From Micromonospora sp. WMMA1947 (lineage in GTDB: Bacteria > Actinomycetota > Actinomycetes > Mycobacteriales > Micromonosporaceae), in NCBI RefSeq assembly GCF_027497355.1, contig NZ_CP114909.1:2976001-3040000 (forward strand): a stretch of 64,000 bases of DNA, in the 5' to 3' direction. The notes beneath the pieces were generated by a model. It saw only the letters and a program-made list of their open reading frames with translations. It did no database searches and was not told where the DNA came from. Every line of letters starts with the position of its first letter. Position 1 is the stretch's first letter. Position numbers and translations under genes: made by a program. Below, piece after piece: positions 10,401-17,965 of the stretch.

Positions 10401-13099
10401 ACGGTGCCGGCTCCGGCACGGCGCGCAAGGACTTCAGCTACGAGTACGACGTCAACGCCAACCTGACGAAGATGTCGGACGCCAGCACCGGCGCCACGGT
10501 CGACACGTACGTGATCTCCTACGACCCGCGTAACCAGGTCGCCAGCGTCGAGGAGAAGAAGTCCGGCACGGTCAAGAACACGACCACGTTCAGCTACGAG
10601 CCCAACGGACTGCTCAAGCGCCGGACGCACGACACGCAGATCTCCGAGTACACCTACGAGCCGCAGCGGGACCTGGCGACCGAGATCAAGAACATGACCT
10701 CGCCGACCGACCCGAAGCCCAAGTACACCCGGTACACCTACACCAAGCGGGGGCAGACCGACACCGAGACCAAGGGCAACGGCAACGTCGTCACCTACGC
10801 CTACTTCCTCAACGGCGCGGTCCAGAGCCAGGCCGAGAAGAAGTCCGCCGGGACGCTGGTCAACCAGCACACCTACGAGTACGCGGCGAACGGGCAGAAG
10901 TCCAAGGACGTCTCGCGCAAGCAGAACGCGGACAACCGCACGGCGTACCTGGACACGACGACCACCTGGACGTACGACCCGCAGGACCGGGTCCGCTCGG
11001 TCACCAAGACCGGGGCCGGCGCGACGACCGAGAGCTACGTGCACGACGCCAACAGCAACGTCGTCACGCAGACCGTCGGCGATGTCCCCACCTCGTACAA
11101 CTACACGAAGAACCGGCTGCAGTACGCGACCACGAACGGCGTGCGCGCGACCTACGCCTACGACCCGTACGGCCGGCTCAAGACGGTGACCGCCGCCGAG
11201 ACCACGCTGGAGAGCTACACCTACGACGGTTTCGACCACGTGGTCACCAACGTCAAGAACCCGGGCAACAAGACGACCACGTACAAGTACGACCCGCTGG
11301 ACCGGCAGGTCGAGCGGACGTACGGCGGCAAGACCACCACGTACGCCTACCTGGGCCTCAGCTCGGACATCTCCGCCGAGCTGGAGGGCACGAAGGTCGT
11401 CAAGTCCTACCAGCGCGGCCCCGGCGGCAGTCTGTTGTCACAGGTCAAGACCAACACCGACAACAGCCAGGAGGACTCGTACGTCGGCTACGACGGCGGC
11501 TCGGACGTCGAGCAGATCACCGACGACAAGGGCGACGGCCGGGCGACCTACGGCTACACCGCCTACGGCAAGAACGACTCCGGTCAGTTCACCGGCGTGG
11601 ACAAGCCGGACGCCGACAACCCCGACAACCCGGATCGGGTGCCCTACAACTCGTACCGCTTCCAGGCCAAGCGGTTCGACCAGTCCACCGGCAAGTACGA
11701 CATGGGCTTCCGCGACTACGACCCGGGGATCAACCAGTTCCTGTCCCGCGACTCCTACAACGGGGCGCTGAACGACCTGGCGTTGGCGGTCGACCCGTAC
11801 ACCGGCAACCGGTACGCCTTCGCCGGCGGCAACCCGATCTCGAACGTGGAACTGGACGGCCACAGCTGGATCGACAAGACGCTGGACGCCGCCAAGGAGT
11901 ACGTCGGGACCGTCGCCAGCGGCATCAAGGACACGGTCAAGGGAACGCTGGACACCTACGCCGAGGTGGACGACTGCGCCTCCGGTGACAGCGACGCCGC
12001 CTGCGACAGCGTTCGTGGCAAGGCGAAGGCCGCGGCGGACCAGTTCGACAAGGCCGGCGACTGCGGTTACAACAACGACAAGGCCGCCTGCGACTCGGTC
12101 AAGCAGTCGGTCGGCTGTGGTGAGGACAAGTCGGGCCCGGAGTGCGCCGGCAACCTCACCGTGGCCGCGTTGGACATGTTCGCCGGCAAGGGTGCCGGCC
12201 GAGGTGCCGGCGCGGCACGCGCCGGCAAGGCCAGCGGGGCCTCGCCGGGCAGCCGGGCCTCACAGGGTGGTGGGGCGTCCACCGCCGCGCGGGACTGTTT
12301 CTCCAACAGCTTCGTGGCCGGCACGCTGGTGCTGCTCGCGGACGGCACCACGAAGGCGATCGAGGACGTCGACCTCGACGACGAGGTGCTGGCGACCGAC
12401 CCGGAGACCGGTGAGACCGAGGGCAAGCCGGTGAGTCGCCTGATCCAGGGTCAGGGCCACCGCGACCTGGTCGACGTCACCGTCGACACCGACGGCGACG
12501 CCGGGGACGCGACGGCCGACATCGTGGCCACCGACGGCCACCCGTTCTGGGTGGACGACGAGGGCCGGTGGATCGACGCCGGGCAACTCGTGGCCGGTGA
12601 CCAGGTGGCGACGCCCGACGGCGACACCCTGACTGTGGTGCGGACACGGCACTGGACGCAGGTGACCGCCGTCTACAACCTCACCGTCGAGGACATCCAC
12701 ACGTACTATGTGCTGGCCGGCAGCGCTCCCGTCCTCGTCCACAACTGCAGAGACGCAGCGGTTGCTGCCCGCCACGGCGGTGCCGTGGTGGAAGGCGGAT
12801 ACAAATTCCCTAGTCACCGCTCAGCGCGACAAGCGGCTTCGGAAATGGTTGGAGATATGGGTTCGAATTCGGTTGCGATTCGGGCTAGAGATTTTCGTGG
12901 CGGCCCGTACTGGATGAGAGACTCCGATAAGGTCATTGGTCGTAAGAGCGCCGATGGGACGCGCCTCTGGCGGGACGACTTCACCGGACATGTTTTCAAG
13001 GACGGTCGGGGGAATGTCGAAAAAATTATCGGCCCGCATCTCAACGTGGAAGCGCCGCATCTTCCGAACGGCGGAAAAGGCCTGCATCTGTTCTACTAG
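4445..13099 (+). CDS. WapA/Rhs-type secreted polymorphic toxin with pretoxin Hint domain
   Basis: 2884 residues from ATG 4445, chosen for its ggagg site and because a Sec signal peptide (RR...LLAAVIGAVLVV...AQA) follows at once. Domain order: a beta-rich N-terminal region to about residue 320; a DNRLRE-like module (about 320-640) that appears to contain a golvesin-like insert (about 425-560); a second DNRLRE-like module (about 750-945); then a long YD-repeat shell (about 1080-2390). The RHS core end, with FRDYDPGINQFLSRD, lies near residue 2422. A pretoxin Hint domain runs from Cys2618 (CFSNSFVAGT) through TDGHPFW to the VHNC end at Cys2768. The last 116 residues are a toxin tip I do not recognise; it is rich in His, Arg and Asp, contains GPHLNVE and ends GLHLFY. 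There is no PAAR, LXG or WXG N-terminus, so export is probably through Sec, as in WapA. The tip is visibly AT-richer than the shell, which fits module exchange. Confidence 0.93.
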   Translation: MRQRHARRLLAAVIGAVLVVSGAPAQARPPGQEKPEPRPGTVLRPPAVKGRDLPATPPGPGKVLPSVARPVPAAPIPAPRRVRELTDRRTATGKVFQLADGRTQAEVSREPVHYRDGNGRWQDIRPAIAAGTTAGYPYAATRNAFVSRFGDRSDRVLSYSTGAYGLTLGLAGDRRELRPTASGTRVSYRGAVGGADLVYEVTRSAVKEQIVLAAPPSGPATYSFTLDTRKVRPVAHADGSVSFYATDREGPPLFTMPRPYMYDSADDPGSVVGKRVSYQVTQRIEQQGGRTVVTVSADGAWLRSPDRKYPVVIDPTIKIQPTLGQAQDVMLASGGPTENFDSTWRLSAGASSGGTFRSLTKFDLSKVPANTVLDSAQLEMYFDQTHGGADDYSMAFEARRVTAAWNESTATWDSMGGKFAEVGENREQVDEADATKVTASGEWPGATGTDRSQALNGAYRYNSDSTTGQTFTWVPRLTETGQYEVFVHYVPGSNRATNAPYTVHYDGGSVVKTVNQTTGSGNGTWVSIGSYAFKAGTTHKVVLGDVAGKTVVADGVRFVKRAEVTKPAHQTNAWHSYSVRSIVQGWLGDPATNHGFMVKGKDESNKNGGPRYESGDFSYGGEDDHGPKLVLTWGRPGVALNPVNTVRATGADLSWSTYADPSSSPDDDLLEYQVHASRTQNFMPSAATLVAPVRPGRTSYADTHATPTPANSSGQFGDAYFYMVAARLRDGTVLPAQTQMVRLPKAGQVIKFFTGADDNTLTSAKPNNNWDTLDAGGELQVGNKGSIYGTSRVVLKFPNVTGLPAKTKVINAQVGLWGWYSEGTGVGQQQFQLRGLTRGFSETTSTWNSAQTGTAWTTPGGDAESTVQSTVGSLNGDPGWTNWEAGPLVQRWIDDAATNKGVLIRQADEAGAEQRVLFLSAEAAEPSLRPRLRVIFTAPTSDRTYYAPNTPGRMVPGDQYLVPVTVTNTTSSVWSPSDWVLSYRWTRQDGTAVSADPIETPLPSAQAPGGVVTVNGTVKAPTSGSDGDRREPYVLKWELRNKTTNQWLSQTAQIDPLDQSVAVEDPTSDQLGLEKFYQYAGGGTGAGSTLLVNQFSGNALVGYNPINNPSRGVTTFVRMTYNSQDTSTSSAGLGWSLSTSSAVRLGSPLEFRGGDATWPQQVAMTDGDGTTHLFELNKNGSGNPADWRYVKASGVHLYLQRTGSGDPAEAWTMTRPDRSQFVFDEQGYQMAVRDRNGNQLRFAYERKQVGNRNAAVLRHLTDPDNRQTLTLDYYEPGDAYTAFVAGTRQSLTNLQNLRIIGQLKSVTDVSGRTLSFVYSDTGLLREVTDGAGTAEAKTFGYAYDESQGAQNARLIKVTDPRNSNTKIAYNDPGDAFQQGKVNTMTDRLNRSTLFEYQDPDGGASTGVVTTVTDPKGRATETTIDGYGRSTRISNAKAEVTLLGWDADNNVVRLEDAKNAVSTWRYDQATGLPLEVRDAEAVKNNTPGIRMDYRFGLGGHTAELTDKYSAEGRHWKFGYDAVGNVTSVTDPKGTATSTEGDFTTSYTYDAAGRMLTATDANDGVTKYASFDANGFPRTITDALLNDTTYTYSAIGSVTTMTDAKQHTSTYGYDILGRPTTRKIPVDSAAGVYATTPAPVYDKNDNVTQQTSATGAVTTATYDLLDRTSTVTTAKDTSTSDAPTTKYDYDPVGNVTKITEPRGMLTPTDPNDFATVYVYDELNQLTDVTDAANGRVHIDYDRVGNMINVADQRKMATADSTDYTAKYNYDANHRVIETVDAKGNTTAVSYDRDGNTKSSTDQDGNKTLLSYDERSALIEQKVPYSSANGTITYRTTRYGYDEVGNRTTQVSPRGVDTAEADDPDDFTTVTLYDKLNRVREVQQPYDRDDERFTTPATTIYTYDKVGNPERISAPPSQGESTRNDTVQTFYDTGWVRTSEDVGWNIKTAYKYDLNGAQTSRTVTGASGNPREMLWTYHPDGKKKTQADNGAGSGTARKDFSYEYDVNANLTKMSDASTGATVDTYVISYDPRNQVASVEEKKSGTVKNTTTFSYEPNGLLKRRTHDTQISEYTYEPQRDLATEIKNMTSPTDPKPKYTRYTYTKRGQTDTETKGNGNVVTYAYFLNGAVQSQAEKKSAGTLVNQHTYEYAANGQKSKDVSRKQNADNRTAYLDTTTTWTYDPQDRVRSVTKTGAGATTESYVHDANSNVVTQTVGDVPTSYNYTKNRLQYATTNGVRATYAYDPYGRLKTVTAAETTLESYTYDGFDHVVTNVKNPGNKTTTYKYDPLDRQVERTYGGKTTTYAYLGLSSDISAELEGTKVVKSYQRGPGGSLLSQVKTNTDNSQEDSYVGYDGGSDVEQITDDKGDGRATYGYTAYGKNDSGQFTGVDKPDADNPDNPDRVPYNSYRFQAKRFDQSTGKYDMGFRDYDPGINQFLSRDSYNGALNDLALAVDPYTGNRYAFAGGNPISNVELDGHSWIDKTLDAAKEYVGTVASGIKDTVKGTLDTYAEVDDCASGDSDAACDSVRGKAKAAADQFDKAGDCGYNNDKAACDSVKQSVGCGEDKSGPECAGNLTVAALDMFAGKGAGRGAGAARAGKASGASPGSRASQGGGASTAARDCFSNSFVAGTLVLLADGTTKAIEDVDLDDEVLATDPETGETEGKPVSRLIQGQGHRDLVDVTVDTDGDAGDATADIVATDGHPFWVDDEGRWIDAGQLVAGDQVATPDGDTLTVVRTRHWTQVTAVYNLTVEDIHTYYVLAGSAPVLVHNCRDAAVAARHGGAVVEGGYKFPSHRSARQAASEMVGDMGSNSVAIRARDFRGGPYWMRDSDKVIGRKSADGTRLWRDDFTGHVFKDGRGNVEKIIGPHLNVEAPHLPNGGKGLHLFY

Positions 13100-13107
13100 A
13101 GGAACGC

Positions 13108-13488
13108 ATGAATATATGGTGGAGACTTCAATGCGATTTGAACCACGAGTGGACGCTCGACCTTCCGGAAGGAGAGGAGATCTCCGGCGACGCGGATCGG
13201 TGTCCGGTCGATGGTCTTCCAGCGGTGACGGCTGTGCCGGAGCGCCCGGCTGACCGTGTTTCGGTAACCCTGAGGCCTGCCGCGCGAGTGGTCGACAGGG
13301 TAACCGGTCAGGTCGGAAGAGATTCGGAATACTACTTGAGAATCTCGTCGCAAGACGGTCTGGAAAGCAGGCAGAGCGTCAAGATCTTCAGTTGGGACGA
13401 GGCTATTCGGAAAGCTGCCATGTTCCAGAAGGTGACATGGGAGCAGGCAGCTCGACGTTGGATCAGAATGGGTCTGGACAAGGTCTGA
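13108..13488 (+). CDS. Candidate immunity protein for the Rhs toxin
   Basis: 126 residues, starting 8 bp after the toxin stop codon, with an agagga ribosome binding site that overlaps that stop. I do not recognise the family. The protein is soluble, with no signal peptide or membrane helix, as expected for a cytoplasmic immunity factor. The N-terminus has a possible metal-binding pattern (LQCDLNHEW, then DRCPVDG about 25 residues later) and the C-terminus a tryptophan- and lysine-rich helix. Its base composition resembles the AT-richer toxin tip rather than neighbouring genes, suggesting that tip and immunity gene arrived together. The immunity role is inferred from position, size and composition only. 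Confidence 0.7.
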   Translation: MNIWWRLQCDLNHEWTLDLPEGEEISGDADRCPVDGLPAVTAVPERPADRVSVTLRPAARVVDRVTGQVGRDSEYYLRISSQDGLESRQSVKIFSWDEAIRKAAMFQKVTWEQAARRWIRMGLDKV

Positions 13489-13493
13489 ATGAC

Positions 13494-13532
13494 TGATGAG
13501 GGGCGCACCAGGCATGGCTGCGCCCCTCATCA
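13494..13532. terminator. Perfect 14-bp stem between convergent genes
   Basis: tgatgaggggcgca (13494-13507) pairs with 13519-13532 around an 11-base loop. It starts 6 bases after the immunity gene stop and lies before the end of the opposing SDR gene, so it can serve both strands. Confidence 0.85.
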
Positions 13533-13575
13533 TGTCCACACATGCCACCCTGCTTCGGTGACCGCGGCTCGTGTC

Positions 13576-14355
13576 TCACCTGATCGGCGAACCACCGTCG
13601 ACCGGGATGGTGTGGCCGTGGATGAAGGACGCGTCGTCGCTGGCGAGGAAGCAGACCGCGCGGGCGATCTCGTGCGGCTCGCCGTACCGGCCGGCGGGCG
13701 CCTGCATGGTCAGGTCGTAGAACGGGAAGTCGCTGGTGATCTCCGCGCCCTCGAAGGCGGCGGTCTTGATCACGCCGGGGCCGATGCCGACCGCGCGGAT
13801 GCCCTGGTGGCCGTAGTCGTAGGCGATCTGCTTGGTGAGCCCGATGACGCCGTGCTTGGCGGTGGTGTACTCCGCGCCGACCTCGCTGGCGACCACGCCG
13901 GACGCCGACGACACGTTGATCACGACACCCTTGCCGCGCTCCAGCATGTGCGGCAGCGTCGCCTTCGTCACCAGGAAGACGCCCTTCAGGTCGACCTCCA
14001 TGACGCGGTCCCACTGCTTGTTCTCGATCTCCAGCAACGGCACGTACGCGCCGAAGACGCCCGCGTTGTTCACCAGCACGTCGATGCGGCCGTACGCGTC
14101 GAGGGCGGCACTCACCATGGCGCGCACCGAGTCCTCGTCGGTGACGTCGGCCGCCACCGCCACCGCGTCGCCGCCGGCTTCCTTGACGCGCGTGACTGTC
14201 GCCTCGGCGCGCTCCATGGAGAGGTCGGAGACGACGACCTTCGCGCCCTCGGCGGCCAGTTCGACGCACATGGACATGCCGAGTCCGGAGCCCACCTGGT
14301 CGGGGCTGAAGCCGCCGCCCGTCACCAGCACCACCTTGTCCGTCAATCCACGCAC
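13576..14355 (-). CDS. Short-chain dehydrogenase/reductase with an expanded glycine motif
   Basis: 259 residues from a GTG with gggag upstream. Classical SDR features are present: the NNAG motif in DVLVNNAGVF, catalytic Ser in NVSSASG, the YTTAK catalytic Tyr-Lys pair, and the C-terminal VDGGSPIR. The nucleotide loop is unusual: after VLVTGGG there are extra residues (FSPDQVGSGLG) before the helix, where most SDRs have only TGxxxGxG. An acidic residue after the second strand (VVVSDLS) suggests NAD(H) preference. It is likely a 3-oxoacyl-ACP reductase or 3-hydroxyacyl dehydrogenase type; the substrate is unknown. It is divergent from the desaturase gene, with a 285-bp non-coding gap (14356-14640) in which I see no further gene. 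Confidence 0.85.
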   Translation of the reverse strand: MRGLTDKVVLVTGGGFSPDQVGSGLGMSMCVELAAEGAKVVVSDLSMERAEATVTRVKEAGGDAVAVAADVTDEDSVRAMVSAALDAYGRIDVLVNNAGVFGAYVPLLEIENKQWDRVMEVDLKGVFLVTKATLPHMLERGKGVVINVSSASGVVASEVGAEYTTAKHGVIGLTKQIAYDYGHQGIRAVGIGPGVIKTAAFEGAEITSDFPFYDLTMQAPAGRYGEPHEIARAVCFLASDDASFIHGHTIPVDGGSPIR

Positions 14356-14640
14356 CGCGCTGTCTCCCGTCTGTCGATGACCGTACGGCCTGCACCCTGG
14401 TCGTTCGGATGAGTAGCCCTCGTATTTACGTACAGATTAGCTGGTCAGAGGGGGTGCGCCCACCGGCGAGAGGGGCCGCCGCAGTGTGATGAAGATCGTT
14501 TGCGTCGCGCCGGCCCGGAGGGGTAGGGACAGCACCACCCCCGAGCCGGGGGTCTGCGGGATTACCCACGGCGACGATCATCGCCAGAATCGGTGACGGA
14601 GAGTCGCGTGCGGAGCGTGGCTCGCGGCATCGGGGGCGAC

Positions 14641-15693
14641 ATGACTTCTTCCACGGCGACGGAACCCGCGGCACGGCGGGGCAGCGACTACGCGCGGTTG
14701 TCCCGCCGGATCGCCGAGGCGGGGCTGTTCGAGCGGCGGCCCGGCCGGTACGCGCTGCGGATCGCGCTCACGCTCGGCGCGTTCGCGGCCGGCTGGGTCG
14801 TGGTGGCACTCGTCGGTGACTCGTGGTGGCAGGTGCCGCTGGCGGTGGTGATGGCGGTGGCGACCACACAGGTGGCGTTCCTCGGCCACGACGCCGGGCA
14901 CCGGCAGATGTTCCGCCGGCGTGGCCCGAGCGAGGCGGCCGGGCTGGTCGCCGGCAACCTGGCGGTCGGGCTCAGCTACGGCTGGTGGGTCGACAAGCAC
15001 AACCGGCACCACGCCAACCCGAACCACACCGACGAGGACCCGGACGTCGGGGCGGGCGCGCTGGTCTGGACGTACGAGCAGGCGATGGCCACGCGCGGCC
15101 TGAGCCGGTGGATGGCCCGCCGTCAGGCCTGGCTGTTCTTCCCGCTGCTCCTGCTGGAAGGGCTGGCGCTGCACGTGGCGAGCGTGCAGGCGCTCGTCGG
15201 TCGGGAGCCGGACGGGCGGTGGCGGGTGCCGATGCGGCACCGGGCGGTGGAGGCGCTCCTGCTCGCCGTGCACGCCGCCGGCTACCTCGGTCTGCTGTTC
15301 GCGGTCATGTCCCCGGCCAAGGCGCTGCTGTTCGTCGCCGTGCACCAGGGGCTGTGGGGGCTCTACATGGGCTGCTCGTTCGCCCCGAACCACAAGGGCA
15401 TGCCGATGCCCACCGCCGACGACGAGCTGGACTACCTGCGCAAGCAGGTGCTGACCTCGCGCAACGTCCGCGGCGGCCGGTTCGTCGACCTGGCGCTGGG
15501 CGGGCTCAACTACCAGATCGAGCACCACTTGTTCCCGAACATGCCGCGCGCCAACCTGCGCCGGGCCCGGCCGCTGGTCATGGCGTACTGCGCCGAGCAG
15601 GGCGTCCCGTACGCGGAGACCGGGCTGGTCGAGTCGTACCGGCAGGCTCTGGCGCACCTGCACGACGTGGGCCGGCCGCTGCGCGCGGCCTGA
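14641..15693 (+). CDS. Membrane fatty acid desaturase
   Basis: 350 residues from ATG 14641, with gggg a few bases upstream; an in-frame GTG at 14593 is possible but poorer. The three diiron histidine boxes are clear: GHDAGH (His83-His87), KHNRHH (His120-His124) and QIEHH (His295-His296). The QxxHH third box is typical of front-end (delta-6-like) acyl-lipid or acyl-CoA desaturases rather than plain delta-9 enzymes. Four or more hydrophobic helices surround the boxes. It should introduce a double bond into a membrane-bound fatty acyl chain using electrons from a ferredoxin or cytochrome partner not encoded next to it. Position specificity cannot be read from the sequence. Confidence 0.92.
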   Translation: MTSSTATEPAARRGSDYARLSRRIAEAGLFERRPGRYALRIALTLGAFAAGWVVVALVGDSWWQVPLAVVMAVATTQVAFLGHDAGHRQMFRRRGPSEAAGLVAGNLAVGLSYGWWVDKHNRHHANPNHTDEDPDVGAGALVWTYEQAMATRGLSRWMARRQAWLFFPLLLLEGLALHVASVQALVGREPDGRWRVPMRHRAVEALLLAVHAAGYLGLLFAVMSPAKALLFVAVHQGLWGLYMGCSFAPNHKGMPMPTADDELDYLRKQVLTSRNVRGGRFVDLALGGLNYQIEHHLFPNMPRANLRRARPLVMAYCAEQGVPYAETGLVESYRQALAHLHDVGRPLRAA

Positions 15694-15702
15694 GCGCGGC
15701 GG

Positions 15703-15738
15703 GCCGGGCGGGGGCGAGTGGGGGCGCCTCCGCCCGGC
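15703..15738. terminator. GC-rich stem between desaturase and lipoprotein genes
   Basis: gccgggcgg (15703-15711) pairs with ccgcccggc (15730-15738), a 9-bp stem lying between the two convergent stop codons. The loop is 18 bases and there is no T tract. Confidence 0.55.
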
Positions 15739-15744
15739 GTCAGG

Positions 15745-16509
15745 TCAGGACCCGGACCCCGAGAAGGCCGCGGCGATTGCCGCAGGTGCCTCCTCCACCG
15801 CGCCGGGCGCGGGCGGGCTCAGCTTCACCGGCGTGCCGAACTCGGAGTAGGCGACGGACATCTCGCCGAGCGACGCATCGATGGGAGTCATGTCCATCTT
15901 GAACGTGCTGAGGCGCCCCTGCTCGTCGACGGTCGCGGTGAACGGCAGCGCCTTCGCCTTGTCGCCCGCCGCCGTGAGCGCCTTCGCGTTGGCGCCGCTG
16001 CGCGTGTAGTCGAGTGTCCCGGCGTACGCGCGGTCACCCGAGCTGCGGACGTCGACCACTGCCGCGAGCAGCTTCTTCACCCCGCCCGGGTCGTCCACCG
16101 GCATCACGCCGTCGCCGGTGTCCATGCGCAGCCACTTCCGGGAACCGCCGAGCTGCTCGCCCAGCGCACCGTCGAACTTGACCCAGGTGTCGGTGCCGAT
16201 GACCAGCATGCGCACCTCACCGAAGGCGGCCATCGTCAGGGTGGTCTGCATGGTGCGAGCCCGCGGGTCGGTCACGCCGTGCGCGGTGAGCATGGCCGAG
16301 TCCAGCTCGACCCGCAGCGTCTGCTCGTTGAGCTTCCCGATGGCGGCGGTCAGTTCGTCACGCGGCGTCGTCGCCGGGCTCGCGGAGCCCGCAGCGGCGG
16401 CCCGTTCGGCTGGCGCGCCCGTTCCGGTCCGGTCGCCGCATCCGGTCAGACCGAGGCCGAGCACCGCGACGAGCGCGACCCCCGTGGTCGCCAGCCGTCG
16501 TTTCGTCAT
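15745..16509 (-). CDS. Secreted lipoprotein, LppX/LprG-like
   Basis: 254 residues with a good ggagga site upstream of the ATG. The N-terminus is a lipoprotein signal (KRR, hydrophobic core, lipobox LTGC with Cys24), followed by an Ala/Ser/Pro linker. The mature part alternates strands and helices (MQTTLTMAAFGEVRMLVIGTD) and has residues such as WVKFDG and KWLRMD, resembling the LolA/LppX-like fold of actinobacterial lipoproteins that carry lipids or sense envelope state. It is anchored outside the cytoplasmic membrane. It sits beside a fatty acid desaturase, but convergent orientation argues against an operon. The family call is by fold-like pattern and is tentative; the lipoprotein call is firm. 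Confidence 0.75.
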   Translation of the reverse strand: MTKRRLATTGVALVAVLGLGLTGCGDRTGTGAPAERAAAAGSASPATTPRDELTAAIGKLNEQTLRVELDSAMLTAHGVTDPRARTMQTTLTMAAFGEVRMLVIGTDTWVKFDGALGEQLGGSRKWLRMDTGDGVMPVDDPGGVKKLLAAVVDVRSSGDRAYAGTLDYTRSGANAKALTAAGDKAKALPFTATVDEQGRLSTFKMDMTPIDASLGEMSVAYSEFGTPVKLSPPAPGAVEEAPAAIAAAFSGSGS

Positions 16510-16736
16510 CAGTGATGTTCCTCCGTGAAAAAAGCCCCCACCGGGGCCGGACGATCAATGTAGCGGCACCCGACGGGTGGCGTGCGCCCCTTTTCCGGCG
16601 TGCGCGGCGAGGCCGCCGACGGGGGTGGCCGGTAGGGTCGTCGCATGGTGGAGGGCGCGCCGCGGTGGTGGCGCGCGGCGCGGCGGGCCGACCGGCCCCG
16701 GCCGCGTCACGGGACGACATCGTGCGGAGCTGCGGC

Positions 16737-17879
16737 ATGAGATTCGAGATCAGCAAGGTGCTCGACGCCATCGAGGGGCGGGTCTGCACCGACCCGTCGC
16801 TGGCCCGGGCCGTCGTCGACCTGGCCGAGGTGATCCGCTGGCAGAACCTGGACGGCGGACGCCCGGCCAGCCTGCTGCGGCTCGGCATGGTGATCGACGC
16901 GCTGTCCCGGCAGATCGGCGAGGACAGCGTCCCGGTCTACGCGATCGTGCACCGGGCACTGCTGTCCGACGCCGACCTGACCTCCAACGAGCGGATGGTG
17001 GTGCGCCGGTGGGCCGACGACGGCCTGGTGGAGGTGCTCGACCAGCCCGGTGACCGGATGCTGGAGGTGGCCGACCTGCTCGGCCTGCCGGTGCTCACCC
17101 GGGCGCGGCTCGACGGGGTCGTCGGGCGGTACCCGTGGATCGGGCAGGCGGGCCGCGTGCTCGCCCCGGTGCCCGGCGCCGGCGGGCCGGTCTTCATCGC
17201 GCACGTCGGTGGCGGCCAGGACCCGGCCACCGGCAGCCGTTCCCCGGCCGGGGTCAAGCTGCTCACTCGGAAGTGGCGGTGCCCGGAGCCGGGCTGCGCG
17301 CTGTTCGGCGGGGGCGGCGGCGCCTTCGCCGACCTGGCCGCGGTGGACCGGGTGCCGGCCGAGCAGCCGCCGCCCACGCTGCGTACCGGTGCGCCCACCT
17401 GCCCCCGGCACGGTACGCGGCTCTCCGACGCCGGCCCGCGCCCGCGTACCGAGGTGCTCGCGGTGCGCATCGGCGGGCTGGTCCGCAAGCGGTTCGTGCT
17501 CACCGAGACCGAGCCCGTCGCGGTCGGCCGGGCGCCGGACGGGCCGGGCGGGGTGACTCTGGGCCAGTGGCTCAACGACGAGGCCCGGCGCTGGATCAGC
17601 CGCAGCCACATCCGCCTGGAGCTGCGGGTGGGCGAGGTGGTGATCACCGACACCAGCACCAACGGCTCCGGCGTACGCCCCGGTGGCTCGATGGCGGAGC
17701 ACGAGCGGATCGCGCTGGCGCCGCAGCAGTCCCGGGTGCTCGCCGAGGGCGACCTGATCGAGCTGTACCCGGGCGTGCAGGTGGGTCGCGCCGGTGCCAT
17801 GAGCAGCGACGCCAAGTACACCCCGAACTCGGTGATGGCCGAGGCGCCGACCATGGCGATGCGGCTGCCGCGTCAGTAA
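16737..17879 (+). CDS. FHA-domain protein with a central cysteine cluster
   Basis: 380 residues from ATG 16737 (ggag 7 bases upstream); GTG 16722 is an alternative. The N-terminal 130 residues are a helical domain I do not recognise. The middle has two cysteine groups (RCPEPGC, then CPRHG) that could form a zinc ribbon. The C-terminal third is an FHA phosphothreonine-binding domain: the KRFVLTETEPVAVGR strand pair, RSH at residues 289-291, and TDTSTNGSGVRP. It would read phosphorylation by a Ser/Thr kinase, but no kinase is nearby. It is divergent from the lipoprotein gene; I see no gene in the 227-bp gap between them. Confidence 0.85.
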   Translation: MRFEISKVLDAIEGRVCTDPSLARAVVDLAEVIRWQNLDGGRPASLLRLGMVIDALSRQIGEDSVPVYAIVHRALLSDADLTSNERMVVRRWADDGLVEVLDQPGDRMLEVADLLGLPVLTRARLDGVVGRYPWIGQAGRVLAPVPGAGGPVFIAHVGGGQDPATGSRSPAGVKLLTRKWRCPEPGCALFGGGGGAFADLAAVDRVPAEQPPPTLRTGAPTCPRHGTRLSDAGPRPRTEVLAVRIGGLVRKRFVLTETEPVAVGRAPDGPGGVTLGQWLNDEARRWISRSHIRLELRVGEVVITDTSTNGSGVRPGGSMAEHERIALAPQQSRVLAEGDLIELYPGVQVGRAGAMSSDAKYTPNSVMAEAPTMAMRLPRQ

Positions 17880-17890
17880 CGGCCACGTGC

Positions 17891-17925
17891 GAAGGCGCCG
17901 GGACCGTCGTGGTCCCGGCGCCTTC
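17891..17925. terminator. Perfect 15-bp stem between the FHA gene and rocD
   Basis: gaaggcgccgggacc (17891-17905) pairs perfectly with 17911-17925 around the loop gtcgt. It lies between convergent genes and probably acts in both directions. Confidence 0.85.
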
Positions 17926-17965
17926 TCGCGTACGGCCTCAGCCGCGTCGCGTACGGCCTCAGCCG
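17926..17965. repeat. Two tandem copies of a 19-bp sequence at the 3' end of rocD
   Basis: tcgcgtacggcctcagccg occurs at 17926-17944 and again at 17947-17965, a period of 21 bp. The second copy contains the rocD stop codon (17959-17961), so the first is a duplicate of the gene end lying just outside the reading frame. Confidence 0.8.

Noticed and set aside
12293..12750. The Hint domain considered as an intein
   Set aside because: It has the intein-type Cys1 start and HNC end, but there is no C-extein of a host protein and no homing endonuclease. It follows an RHS core and precedes a toxin tip, so a pretoxin Hint domain is the better reading.
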